From NCBI RefSeq assembly GCF_002927635.1, contig NZ_PRDS01000009.1:1-64000 (forward strand): a stretch of 64,000 bases of DNA. The letters are read 5' to 3'. The DNA comes from Albidovulum inexpectatum. Its GTDB lineage: Bacteria; Pseudomonadota; Alphaproteobacteria; Rhodobacterales; Rhodobacteraceae. The notes below the pieces were generated by a model. It saw only the letters and a list, made by a program, of their open reading frames with translations, did no database searches and was not told where the DNA came from. Position 1 is the first letter of the stretch. Each line of letters starts with the position of its first letter. The position numbers and the translations under genes were made by a program. Of the stretch, positions 48,147 to 56,446 are shown one piece after another.

Positions 48147-49102
48147 GCCGTCACCACCGTCAGCTCGTCATCGCCAGACTGCGGCAACAGCGTCAGCTCG
48201 GTGCCCAGCAGCACCGTGCCCTCGTAATCGACCACGGACGGGGTGCGGCGCTGGACCGCGGGCGCGAACAGGCGCACGATGTTGCCCGCCTGCGATCCGT
48301 GCTGGAAGCCCAGCGAGGTCAGCACGATGTTGCGGATGTCTGTCAGCCACGCGACCTCGTCGCCCGCGGCCAGCTCGACGGACAGGTTTCCCTGAACCGC
48401 GCGATCCGTGATCTCCGCCCGCTCGGAGCCGAGCAGAAGGATGTGGTTGACCGTCGTGTTCAGGTCGATGCGGAATTCCCGCATGTTCACGGCCGTCCCG
48501 CCGCTCAGCGTTCCGCTGGCCGGAACATAGCTCGAGCCGATCAACAGGCTGGAATTTGCCGCCGGCCGCACCGTGTTCGGCGTCTGCCATCCGGCATAGG
48601 ACCCGGACGCGCTGGCGGCGACGGATCCACCGTCGAGGCCGGTGAACTCGAAGCGCACGATCGGCCGGGAATAGGCGTCGAGCGTCCAGGTCGCCGTGCC
48701 GCGCGCGCCAAGCGCGAGATGGGTCACGCCGTCGACCACGTAGCGCAGGGCGAGGCTTTCGAACCCGTCCGAGATCGGCGTGTATTCGACATGCGATCCC
48801 GTGACCACGGTCTCGGCAAAGCCGCAGGCGCGCAAGAGCTTCCCCCACGCCGGCGGGGCGTCGGCCGTGCCGCTGCCGGCAACCTCGACGTCGAAGGCGA
48901 TCTCGACGCGACGCGCGCGGATAAGGCTTTCGCTCGCCCCAAGCGTCGGGCGCAGGAGATCGCGCGACACCTCGTCCTGGACAAGGTTGACGGACGGGTT
49001 GGAGATCAGGATCGCATCCGAGCCGCCCCATCCGCCCGGGTCGGTTCCGTACGCGGTTTCCAGCTTGGCCTGGATGACGGTCTTGCGCGTCAGACGGCTC
49101 AT
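48143..49102 (-). CDS. Major tail tube protein
   Basis: A 319-residue phage tail tube protein. The N-terminus (SRLTRKTVIQAKLETAYGTDP) is typical of tail tube proteins in Mu-like and other siphophages. Two beta-rich domains of similar size (about 30-160 and 165-319) follow. Its ATG overlaps the small upstream gene stop as ATGA, and its stop overlaps the chaperone ATG. Confidence 0.85.
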   Translation of the reverse strand: MSRLTRKTVIQAKLETAYGTDPGGWGGSDAILISNPSVNLVQDEVSRDLLRPTLGASESLIRARRVEIAFDVEVAGSGTADAPPAWGKLLRACGFAETVVTGSHVEYTPISDGFESLALRYVVDGVTHLALGARGTATWTLDAYSRPIVRFEFTGLDGGSVAASASGSYAGWQTPNTVRPAANSSLLIGSSYVPASGTLSGGTAVNMREFRIDLNTTVNHILLLGSERAEITDRAVQGNLSVELAAGDEVAWLTDIRNIVLTSLGFQHGSQAGNIVRLFAPAVQRRTPSVVDYEGTVLLGTELTLLPQSGDDELTVVTA

Positions 49103-49206
49103 TTCGTGCCCTCCTTATCGGCCTTCGCGGCCGGTTTCAGCTTTCCGGTTTTCGGGTCCCTGACCCATGCGCCGCCACGCGTCGGGCGCTCGATCTTGCT
49201 GCTCAT
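49099..49206 (-). CDS. 35-residue phage protein (DUF2635-like)
   Basis: A very short gene: MSSKIERPTRGGAWVRDPK, then TGKLKPAAKADKEGTK. The ATG overlaps the upstream stop and the stop overlaps the tail tube ATG (both ATGA), so it is translated as part of the chain. Small basic proteins of about this size (DUF2635, Mu gp38-like) lie at exactly this place in Mu-like phages. Function unknown. Confidence 0.75.
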   Translation of the reverse strand: MSSKIERPTRGGAWVRDPKTGKLKPAAKADKEGTK

Positions 49207-49649
49207 GGAGACCTCCATTCATCCTCGACCGCGAAATCGAGGGCGTAGATGACGATGCCCGACCGGATCGACACGAGGTCGCCGCGAACGAGCGTCATGG
49301 TGCCGCGCGCGGACGCGGCGATGGACGGCGGCTCGTACCCAGCCAAAGCCGACATCACGCCAGCGATCAGCGCCTCGAGGTCGGGCCGGTCCGCGGCTCC
49401 CTGACCGTCATACGCGCGCATCGCGATGACCACGGACACCTGCCGACTGATCGTCTGGCGGTATGCACCGACGATCCCCTGCTCCTGCTGGCCGACGATC
49501 GCGCCCGGCAGGACCCAGCAATAGGGTGACGCCGCCAGCCTGACCTCTCGCCCCATCAGCAGGCCGAGATCGAAGGCAGTGCCAACCCGTCCGGCGAGCG
49601 ACGGGACCAGCGCCTCGAGACGGGCAACGACGTCCGACACGATGCTCAT
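49203..49649 (-). CDS. Tail terminator-like protein (Mu gp37 / DUF1834-like)
   Basis: A 148-residue protein, MSIVSDVVARLEALVPSL at the start and a central QQEQGIVGAYRQTISRQVSVVIAM. Size, position after the virion-morphogenesis gene and before the tail tube, and fold prediction fit the tail terminator/DUF1834 family. It closes the top of the tail tube. It is linked to both neighbours by ATGA overlaps. Confidence 0.75.
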   Translation of the reverse strand: MSIVSDVVARLEALVPSLAGRVGTAFDLGLLMGREVRLAASPYCWVLPGAIVGQQEQGIVGAYRQTISRQVSVVIAMRAYDGQGAADRPDLEALIAGVMSALAGYEPPSIAASARGTMTLVRGDLVSIRSGIVIYALDFAVEDEWRSP

Positions 49650-50119
49650 GTCACGTCTCCCAGCCAATCGGTGATGGCGTCGACGATTTCGGACCGCGCC
49701 TCCGCGGACACGCCCAGGAACGGACGCGCCGGGATGTCGCCCCATGGGATCGGCGCGCCGCGCGATGTGCGGCCGAACGCCCCCTTCCGCGCCCCGAACT
49801 GGTGCGTGGCGGCATATTCGACACGCGACCCGACGACGACGCTGCGGGGGCCATCGACGTCGCGCGTGATGCTCTGGCGCAGGACGCCGGTGTCCTGCAG
49901 GATGCGATGCGCCGTGCCACGCCGCCTGGCGACGGTGACGGGGCTCAGCGGCCGCCACGCCGCCCCTTCGGGCGATGCCTGATCGGAGAAGGCCTCCATC
50001 GAAGCCTCGCGCAGGGCCTCGCCGATCTCCGCCATCACCGGGCGCATGTCGTCCAGCCTGTCCGACAGCTTGTGCAGACCGGAGATGACGTCATCATCGT
50101 CGACGGTAATCGTGATCAT
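49646..50119 (-). CDS. Phage virion morphogenesis protein (Mu gpG-like)
   Basis: A 157-residue protein of the phage virion morphogenesis family (P2 gpS / Mu gpG). Key segments are EAFSDQASPEGAAWRPLSPV, ILQDTGVLRQSITRDV and the C-terminal IPARPFLGVS. It takes part in head completion or tail joining. The ATG at 50119 overlaps the DUF1320 stop as ATGA and has GAGGTGG upstream. Confidence 0.9.
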   Translation of the reverse strand: MITITVDDDDVISGLHKLSDRLDDMRPVMAEIGEALREASMEAFSDQASPEGAAWRPLSPVTVARRRGTAHRILQDTGVLRQSITRDVDGPRSVVVGSRVEYAATHQFGARKGAFGRTSRGAPIPWGDIPARPFLGVSAEARSEIVDAITDWLGDVT

Positions 50120-50556
50120 CTCGGCCACCTCGGAAGCATCGGCGCCAGGGCGCTGTCGGTGAAGGCGCGCTCGGGCCCGAAGGCCCGAAGGCTGGGAGAC
50201 GACACGGACGCGCCGTTGCCGTCGATCAGCTCGATCTTGCCAGCGGCCGCATCGCGCAGCGTGGCGATCGCATCGCGGTAGGCGACGTAGTACGGATGCT
50301 CCGGATCGACGTCGCGGCGCGCGAGGTTGTAACGGGCGATGACCGCCACGATCTGCTTGAGCATCTCGGGCACCGGGGTCGGCAGAGGGCCGGAAAGCGC
50401 GGGGCCGAGACGCGCGATCGCCTCGGCCTCCGCATCCGCGATAGCGGCATTGATCACACCGCTGTCCTCGCCCCCATCCGCGTCGCGGTCCGCAAGGCGC
50501 GCGATCTCGTCGACACCGAAGCGGCTTTCGAGATCGGTCTTGTCGATGATCGCCAC
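50116..50556 (-). CDS. DUF1320 head-completion protein (Mu gp36-like)
   Basis: A 146-residue DUF1320 protein: MAIIDKTDLESRFGVDEIAR, then AIADAEAEAIARLG and a C-terminal region ending MLPRWPR. In Mu-like phages this is the head-tail connector component gp36. It follows the 58-residue gene by 13 bp. Confidence 0.9.
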   Translation of the reverse strand: MAIIDKTDLESRFGVDEIARLADRDADGGEDSGVINAAIADAEAEAIARLGPALSGPLPTPVPEMLKQIVAVIARYNLARRDVDPEHPYYVAYRDAIATLRDAAAGKIELIDGNGASVSSPSLRAFGPERAFTDSALAPMLPRWPR

Positions 50557-50569
50557 CTGGGCCCCCTGC

Positions 50570-50746
50570 TCACTTGCCGCTCGGCTTCGCCTTCTCCGGC
50601 TTGGCCTTGTCGCCAGCTTCCTTCACTTCCACGGCGCGGCCGTCACTCACGAGCGCCTTGGCCTTGGCGTCCGGCAGATCGATCACGCAGCCAGCGTTGA
50701 TGATCTGCGTTCCGGACTGCAGCGGCTGGATCAGCTTCACTTGCAT
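50570..50746 (-). CDS. 58-residue phage protein after the capsid gene
   Basis: A small protein (MQVKLIQPLQSGTQIINAGC...) with a C-terminal Lys/Glu/Pro tail. The ATG at 50746 has GGAGG 6 nt upstream; a longer form from 50758 would overlap the capsid stop. Small beta-rich proteins with an opening like this occur between capsid and connector genes in many siphophages. Its role is not known. Confidence 0.7.
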   Translation of the reverse strand: MQVKLIQPLQSGTQIINAGCVIDLPDAKAKALVSDGRAVEVKEAGDKAKPEKAKPSGK

Positions 50747-50757
50747 GGCGTCCTCCA

Positions 50758-51741
50758 TCAGTTCGAGCTGAACAGCCGGACCAGGACGGCCGGGCGCTTG
50801 CAGATGGGCAGGCTGTTGGACTGGCTGTGCAGCTCGTAGCCGCGCTCGAACTCGACGGGCCGGACTTTCGCGTAGAAGGGCTGCCCAATCGTGTTGACCG
50901 CCTCGTTGAAGTCGGCCGGCGCGTAGTAGGTCGAGAAGGTGTCCATCGTGCCCTCGGGGAAGGCGTGGCCTTCACCGGCGGCGATGAAGTTCTGGCCGCC
51001 GATATTGGCCCGGTATTCCTCGAAGGTGACGCCGCCGAAGGTGAAACCGCGCCGGGTATCACCGGACGCCAGAACCGAGGCGTTCTGCCAGTTGACGAAG
51101 AACTTCTCGACGTTGGCGTGGGCCACGAGACGGCGCCAGAAGTCGGGGCTGACCAGCGCGCGCACGCCGGTCATGGCGTCGTCTCCGAGGTTGTCGGCGA
51201 TCTGATCGACGACCTGCTCGCACTTGGCCCGGATGTCGGACGTCGCCGTTCCGAGCTCGAAGTCGACCGAGACGGGCGTGACGTTGAACTCGCTGAACAG
51301 GTTGACGATTGTCGAACCGGAGGCGTTTGCGACAATGCCCTTCAGCGCGCCCATGCGGCGCCATTCCAGCGTGATGTCGTGCTTGGCGCGCATCCGCTGC
51401 AGGCGCCGGGCGATGACGCCCTGTGCGGTTTCCAGCGCGCTGTCCGATCCGAAGGCGCGGATGTCCTGGATGTCGTCGGGCAGCACCTTGTCGTTGTGCA
51501 CCGTCTGCGGGATGTGCAGGGCGCGGACCAGGCGCGCCTCGGGCGCGGCGACGGTGCCGTTGCCGCCCCATTCGTGGGCGTCGAGCACCGCAAGCGTTCC
51601 CGCGCGCTCCTCGATGCGGATTTCGCGCGTGCGCACACCCTCGTCGGTGAACAGGCCCATCTGGTTGATGCGCCCCCACTGGACGGGGAACTTGTTGATC
51701 GCGGCCGTGAGAGTGGCGGCGTCGAAAGCGTCGGTAAGCAT
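50758..51741 (-). CDS. Major capsid protein, lambda gpE type
   Basis: A 327-residue HK97-fold capsid protein of the lambda gpE (PF03864-type) family. It begins MLTDAFDAATLTAAINKFP and has WGRINQMGLFTDEGVRTREI and RRGFTFGGVTFEEYRANIGG, with the C-terminal domain ending VLVRLFSSN. Mu-type phages normally use a gpT-like capsid, so the capsid has been swapped relative to the Mu-type head genes around it. Confidence 0.92.
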   Translation of the reverse strand: MLTDAFDAATLTAAINKFPVQWGRINQMGLFTDEGVRTREIRIEERAGTLAVLDAHEWGGNGTVAAPEARLVRALHIPQTVHNDKVLPDDIQDIRAFGSDSALETAQGVIARRLQRMRAKHDITLEWRRMGALKGIVANASGSTIVNLFSEFNVTPVSVDFELGTATSDIRAKCEQVVDQIADNLGDDAMTGVRALVSPDFWRRLVAHANVEKFFVNWQNASVLASGDTRRGFTFGGVTFEEYRANIGGQNFIAAGEGHAFPEGTMDTFSTYYAPADFNEAVNTIGQPFYAKVRPVEFERGYELHSQSNSLPICKRPAVLVRLFSSN

Positions 51742-51754
51742 GTGATATCCTCCG

Positions 51755-52129
51755 TCAGGCGGTCTTGCGTGCCAGGATGCCGCTCGCGGCAAGGCTCGCG
51801 ATGGCGGCGTCCTTCTGTGCCTGGGTCGGCGATCCCGCCCAGACGAGGTTGTCGGAATCGACGACGATGGCGTGGCGGGCCACGATGACGGACTGCACGT
51901 CTCCGTTCGTCGCGTCGGCATTGGCCGCCATGACCCCGATCGCGGTCTCGGAGCCGTCGGTGGCTGCCGGGTCCCACGCCTTGATCTTGCCGCTGGCCGT
52001 GATGCGGCCGACCACGGTTCCGGCGGTCAGGTTCTGTCCTGCGACGACGGTCACATCGTCGCGCGAATAGCCCATGGGCGCTTCGTACTTCACGAAGTCG
52101 CTGGCGGTCTGCTTGAGAATGGTCGGCAT
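51755..52129 (-). CDS. Head decoration protein, lambda gpD type
   Basis: A 124-residue protein of the lambda gpD head-decoration family (YSRDDVTVVAGQNLTAGTVVG, then AIGVMAANADATNGD and VVARHAIVV). It trimerises on the capsid surface to stabilise the expanded head. It stands between the protease and capsid genes, as in lambda. Confidence 0.9.
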   Translation of the reverse strand: MPTILKQTASDFVKYEAPMGYSRDDVTVVAGQNLTAGTVVGRITASGKIKAWDPAATDGSETAIGVMAANADATNGDVQSVIVARHAIVVDSDNLVWAGSPTQAQKDAAIASLAASGILARKTA

Positions 52130-52130
52130 G

Positions 52131-53039
52131 TCAGTTCACCCGATTGCGTGTTGAAAGGGCCTCGACCGCCTGGAACAGGCGGGCGGACGGTTCGATGTTG
52201 CTGCCGCTCGTGGCGCGGTCGATCGCGGACGAACGGAACAGCTTCGGGTCCACGGGGGGCTTCGCCCCGGCCTCGGACAGGGCAGACAGGGCAGCATCGA
52301 AGGCCTTGTCGCTCATCTCGACCCATGGGCCGATGTCATCGGGCACCTCGCGTCCATGCGCGGCAAATGCCGCGCTGAGGCGCTGCTTTCGAACCTCGGC
52401 GCGCATCTCGGCGATCTGTGCCTCAAGCTCGGTGACCCGCGCGGTCGCGGCCGCAAGCTCGGCCTCAAGGCGGGCGCGCTCGGGATCCTCCTGCGGCTCC
52501 GGGTCTGACTTCGGAGGCTCGATATCCGCGCACATCATCACCTCGCGAACGCCGGCGAACTGGTCGGCGGGGACCGCGACGAACGAAACCTCGTGGATCT
52601 TCGGGTCGCGCAGTACAAAATCGACGCGCACGCGCCGACCGTTGACGTCCGTCTCTTCGGTCATCTCCTCGAAACGCGACCGAAACCCGATCGACATGCG
52701 CAGCGGGAAGCCCTCGGCCAGAAGCCCGGAGATCTGGCGCCCGGCTTCGGTCGTGCGGGACAGCTGGCCTTCGATCCGCAGCTCCTTGCCGCCATCCTCG
52801 GCATCGGCCACGAAGATGCGGCCCTTGCCTGCCAGGGCGTCGATCTCGTTGTCATGGTCCGTCAGGACCGGAATCTCGGCGTCGGTGACGCCAGCCAGGT
52901 CGACGACGAACGTCTGCCCGTACTGATCGACAGGGTTTCCCGAATAGGCAACGCCATGGAAGCGGACCGGGCCGTCCTCCTGGCTCTCGTGGCTGACCGC
53001 GAACGTCACGGTTGCCGTCCGCTGCTTTGTCTTGGTCAT
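52131..53039 (-). CDS. Prohead protease fused to a scaffold-like region
   Basis: A 302-residue protein. The N-terminal half is a HK97-type (S78/U35) prohead protease: VRFHGVAYSGNPVDQYG, VLTDHDNEIDALAGKG with the catalytic His region and FPLRMSIGFR with the catalytic Ser. Residues about 180-230 are a heptad-rich coiled coil (ARLEAELAAATARVTELEAQ), typical of a fused scaffold. The ATG at 53039 is the best start; an ATG at 53060 is possible. The dyad at 53101-53114 lies 61 bp upstream. Confidence 0.88.
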   Translation of the reverse strand: MTKTKQRTATVTFAVSHESQEDGPVRFHGVAYSGNPVDQYGQTFVVDLAGVTDAEIPVLTDHDNEIDALAGKGRIFVADAEDGGKELRIEGQLSRTTEAGRQISGLLAEGFPLRMSIGFRSRFEEMTEETDVNGRRVRVDFVLRDPKIHEVSFVAVPADQFAGVREVMMCADIEPPKSDPEPQEDPERARLEAELAAATARVTELEAQIAEMRAEVRKQRLSAAFAAHGREVPDDIGPWVEMSDKAFDAALSALSEAGAKPPVDPKLFRSSAIDRATSGSNIEPSARLFQAVEALSTRNRVN

Positions 53040-53100
53040 GGCGGTCTCCGATTGCACCATCTTCGGCGCGATCGTGCCACACATCGTCGAGCGAGTTGTG

Positions 53101-53114
53101 CGGACAGCGGTCCG
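53101..53114 (-). promoter_or_regulatory. Dyad site A upstream of the capsid-tail operon
   Basis: The core CGGACAGCGGTCCG, flanked by GTTGT-like arms (53095-53119), lies 61 bp upstream of the protease ATG. The identical 14-bp core in the opposite orientation is site B upstream of the portal gene. A shared dyad before two separate virion sub-operons suggests activator binding. Confidence 0.55.
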
Positions 53115-53259
53115 ACAACTTTATCAAGCTATATTAATGACTTAGATGTGTTTCGCCGGTGCGGCGGTACAGATGATGCGGTGTCATGGCCGCGCCACGG
53201 ATGGATTGACCTTTCGCGCTTGGCGGGCAATCGTCCAGCATCATGATCGGGGAGAGTGC

Positions 53260-56064
53260 ATGAGACTCAGTTGGCCTGAAGTCAGGGCGCGCGCGCAGCA
53301 ATTTGCCGATTCTTGGCGCGGCGAATCCTATGAGAAGGGCGAGGCCCAATCGTTCTGGAATGATTTCTTTCAGGTGTTCGGCGTTCCGCGGCGCCGTGTG
53401 GCACAGTTCGAGCGTCAGGTGCAAAAACTCGGCGGCGGCACTGGGTTCATTGACCTGTTCTGGAAGGGCGTCATGCTCGCGGAACAAAAAAGCGCCGGCC
53501 GTGATCTGGCGCAGGCACGTCAGCAGGCATTGGACTATCTCGACGGCCTCAAGGACTCCGAGTTGCCACGCTACATCGTGCTCTCTGACTTCCAGACCTT
53601 CGAGATGCTTGACCTCGAGACGAGCGAAGAAACGCAGTTCTCGCTTGAGCAATTGCCCGATCATGTCGAGAAATTCGGCTTCATCCTCGGGGTTACACCG
53701 ACCACCTTCCGGGATGAAGACCCTGTCAACCTTGAAGCCGCCGAGCTTGTGGGAAGACTCCACGATGCGCTCAAGGATGCGGGCTATTCGGGTCACGATC
53801 TTGAGCGCTTTCTGGTTCGGATCGCCTTCTGCCTCTTTGCAGACGATACGGGCATCTTCGAGCGCAACCTGTTCGTTGACACGCTCGAGTCGCGCACCCG
53901 CGAGGATGGGTCCGATACTGGGCCGCTGCTTGCCCAGATATTCCAGGTTCTCAATACGCCGGAAGACCTCCGTCCGCGTAATCTTCCGGCCGACATTGCC
54001 GCTTTTCCATACGTCAACGGCGAACTCTTCGCCGAGAGTCTCCGCATCCCTTCCTTCGATGGCGACATGCGTGAGAAACTTCTCGAAGCGGCGCGCTTCG
54101 ACTGGTCCGGGATCTCGCCTGCGATCTTCGGGGCGCTGTTCCAGTCGGTCATGGACCCGCAGGCCCGCCGGGCGCTGGGGGCACATTACACGTCCGAGAA
54201 GAACATCCTGAAGGTCATCGGACCATTGTTCCTTGATGATCTTCGCGACGAATTCGAGCGCATCCGTGTCCTCAAGACAGGACGTCGGAAGCGACTGGAG
54301 GAGTTCCACGCCCGCTTGGCATCCATGACCTTCTTCGACCCGGCCTGCGGTTGCGGCAACTTCCTCGTCATCGCCTATCGAGAGCTGCGCCAGCTCGAGA
54401 TCGACCTTCTGAAGGAGCTGCAGGCGGAGCGCGAGGATGCGCGCACTCTGGAGATGGACGTCCAGTTCATGTCCCGGATCGACGTTGATCAGTTCTACGG
54501 CATTGAGATCGAGGAGTTTCCGGCCCGCATCGCCGAGACCGCGCTGTGGATGATGGATCACATCATGAACGACCGGCTCGGGCGCGAATTCGGGAAGTCT
54601 TTCGCGCGAATTCCGCTGAAGAAGAGCCCGAACATTCGCCACGCCGACGCGCTGGAAACTGACTGGGATGACCTTCTGCCGGCCGAAAGGTGCAACTTCC
54701 TGTTGGGCAACCCGCCCTTCCTGGGCGCCAAGGTCCAGACCCCCGCGCAGCGCGCCCAGGTGCGGCGGATCGCCCGGCTGGGCGGCTCGGGCGGCACGCT
54801 CGATTTTGTGGCGGCATGGTTCATCAAGGCCGCGGAATACGCCGCAAAGGCCGATAAAGCCGGCGCCGCCCCGCCCCGCATCGGCTTCGTCGCCACCTCC
54901 TCAATCTGCCAGGGCGAACAGGTTGCCCAGCTCTGGCCGATCCTGTTCGGGCGCGGGGGCGTCGAAATCTCATTCGCCCACCGCCCGTTCAAATGGGGCA
55001 ACGAGGCGCGCGGCGTGGCGCAGGTGCATGTGGTGATCGTCGGGCTCGACCGGCGCGGGCGCGCGCCGAAGGACAAGCGGCTGTTCCTCTATCCCAGCAT
55101 CACCGCCGACCCGCAGGAGGTCAGCGTGCCGGTCATCACCGCCTACCTCACCGACGGACGGCGGCTGGCCGATCCGCATGTCGTCGTGAAGGAGGAGGCG
55201 CGACCCATCAACGGGATGCCGTCCATCATCTCGGGCTCACAGCCGATCGATGACGGGCACTACATCCTCAGCGAGGAGGAATACCGCGAACTCGAGGCCT
55301 CCAAACCGGCCGAGGCGCGCTGGTTCCGCCCCTTCATCGGCGCGCAGGAATTCCTCAACGGCGGGCGGCGATGGATCGTGCATCCCGACTCGATCCCGCC
55401 CGCGGAACTGCGCCGTCTGCCGGGCATCCTCGAACGAATTCGAAAGGTTCGAGAATTCCGATCGAGAAGCAAAAGAAAGCAGACGCTTGAGAAGGCGCAA
55501 ACCCCAGGCGATTTCAATGTCACCGTCATCCCTGACCGCCCTTTCCTCGTGCTGCCCGAGGTGAGTTCGGAACGCCGCGACATCATGCCCATCGGCTGGC
55601 TGGAGCCGCCGGTGATCCCGAGCAACAAGCTTCGGATACTCCCGGATGCCACCTTGGCCCATTTCGCGCTGCTGACCTCTGCCATGCACATGGCCTGGAT
55701 GCGGCTTGTGACCGGGCGGCTCAAGAGCGATTACCAATATGGTATCGGAATTGTATACAATACCTTTCCGCTGCCGCCGGGCGGGCTGGAAACGCTCGCA
55801 ACCCCGCGCATCGAGTCGCTGGCGCAGGCGGTGCTCGACGCCCGCGCCGCGCATCCCCAGGCCACGCTGGCCGACCTTTACGACCCCGACGCCATGCCCG
55901 CCGACCTGCGCGCCGCCCACCGCGCGCTGGACCGCGCAATCGACCGCCTCTACCGCCGGCAGGGCTTCGACACCGAGATTGAACGGGCCGAGCATCTGCT
56001 GGCGCTTTACGAAGCCGCCGCCGCGACCCTCATCAGGCGGCCACGGCGTTCCAGAAGTCGTTGA
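53260..56064 (+). CDS. MmeI-like Type IIL restriction-modification enzyme
   Basis: A 934-residue single-chain endonuclease-methyltransferase. The N-terminal PD-ExK nuclease motif is IDLFWKGVMLAEQKS (D-x9-E-x-K). A helical connector leads to the adenine methyltransferase with motif I FFDPACGCGNFL (about 357-368) and motif IV GNPPF (about 485). The C-terminal 350 residues hold the target-recognition domain. Such enzymes methylate one strand of a non-palindromic site and cut about 20 bp away. GGGGAG precedes the ATG. The gene is antisense to the virion operon, between gpF and the prohead protease. All catalytic motifs look intact. Confidence 0.9.
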   Translation: MRLSWPEVRARAQQFADSWRGESYEKGEAQSFWNDFFQVFGVPRRRVAQFERQVQKLGGGTGFIDLFWKGVMLAEQKSAGRDLAQARQQALDYLDGLKDSELPRYIVLSDFQTFEMLDLETSEETQFSLEQLPDHVEKFGFILGVTPTTFRDEDPVNLEAAELVGRLHDALKDAGYSGHDLERFLVRIAFCLFADDTGIFERNLFVDTLESRTREDGSDTGPLLAQIFQVLNTPEDLRPRNLPADIAAFPYVNGELFAESLRIPSFDGDMREKLLEAARFDWSGISPAIFGALFQSVMDPQARRALGAHYTSEKNILKVIGPLFLDDLRDEFERIRVLKTGRRKRLEEFHARLASMTFFDPACGCGNFLVIAYRELRQLEIDLLKELQAEREDARTLEMDVQFMSRIDVDQFYGIEIEEFPARIAETALWMMDHIMNDRLGREFGKSFARIPLKKSPNIRHADALETDWDDLLPAERCNFLLGNPPFLGAKVQTPAQRAQVRRIARLGGSGGTLDFVAAWFIKAAEYAAKADKAGAAPPRIGFVATSSICQGEQVAQLWPILFGRGGVEISFAHRPFKWGNEARGVAQVHVVIVGLDRRGRAPKDKRLFLYPSITADPQEVSVPVITAYLTDGRRLADPHVVVKEEARPINGMPSIISGSQPIDDGHYILSEEEYRELEASKPAEARWFRPFIGAQEFLNGGRRWIVHPDSIPPAELRRLPGILERIRKVREFRSRSKRKQTLEKAQTPGDFNVTVIPDRPFLVLPEVSSERRDIMPIGWLEPPVIPSNKLRILPDATLAHFALLTSAMHMAWMRLVTGRLKSDYQYGIGIVYNTFPLPPGGLETLATPRIESLAQAVLDARAAHPQATLADLYDPDAMPADLRAAHRALDRAIDRLYRRQGFDTEIERAEHLLALYEAAAATLIRRPRRSRSR

Positions 56065-56446
56065 TCTGTATCCTTTGGCGACTTGAGCAATTGAAATCCG
56101 CTGCGATATCCAACACCATCATGCGGGAAGCGCTGTCACGGCGGACCCTGCCATGCCTTGCATGTACGCGGGACCGGGCGCCACCCGGGGCGCTTCTCAC
56201 CGCAGCATTTGACAATGGACGAGACGCCCACAAATATTTCGCCTGAGCTGTCGGCAATGGCTCCCTCACCCTTGGCATTGCCATGAGGAGGTGACCGGGC
56301 GTGCCGACCCGGGACAGCTCGCGCTTTTACTCAACGCAAAGTCACGCTATAGTGTGGTCGGCAGCGTCGCTATCAGGCTGGCTTGCCCTTGCGCCCAACG
56401 GCGCTTGATGAGGCAACCGGGATCCGCCGCCCCGGGCCGCTGCCAA
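56065..56446. other. 382-bp non-coding interval between the restriction enzyme and gpF genes
   Basis: No convincing gene is visible: short frames exist on both strands but lack start signals and look like chance. The interval contains the strong inverted-repeat structure at 56245-56320 and several smaller repeats such as GGCAATGCC. It is the right-hand junction of the inserted restriction enzyme and the 3' flank of the gpF fusion. Confidence 0.6.
56245..56320. repeat. Three-way-junction inverted-repeat element
   Basis: An 8-bp outer stem (GAGCTGTC 56245-56252 / GACAGCTC 56313-56320) encloses two perfect helices. One is 7 bp (GGCAATG / CATTGCC, 56253-56282), directly abutting the left arm. 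The other is 5 bp (CCGGG / CCCGG, 56295-56312), directly abutting the right arm. A 12-nt linker joins them, and its GGTGA could pair with TCACC in the first loop. The stems abut without gaps, as in a folded RNA or a structured DNA site. Which strand acts, if any, is unknown. Confidence 0.6.

Noticed and set aside
53134-54642. Minus-strand open frame of 502 codons over the restriction enzyme gene
   Set aside because: Antisense to a gene with intact nuclease and methyltransferase motifs; no family match visible. It would keep the late operon continuous, but its sequence looks like a shadow frame.
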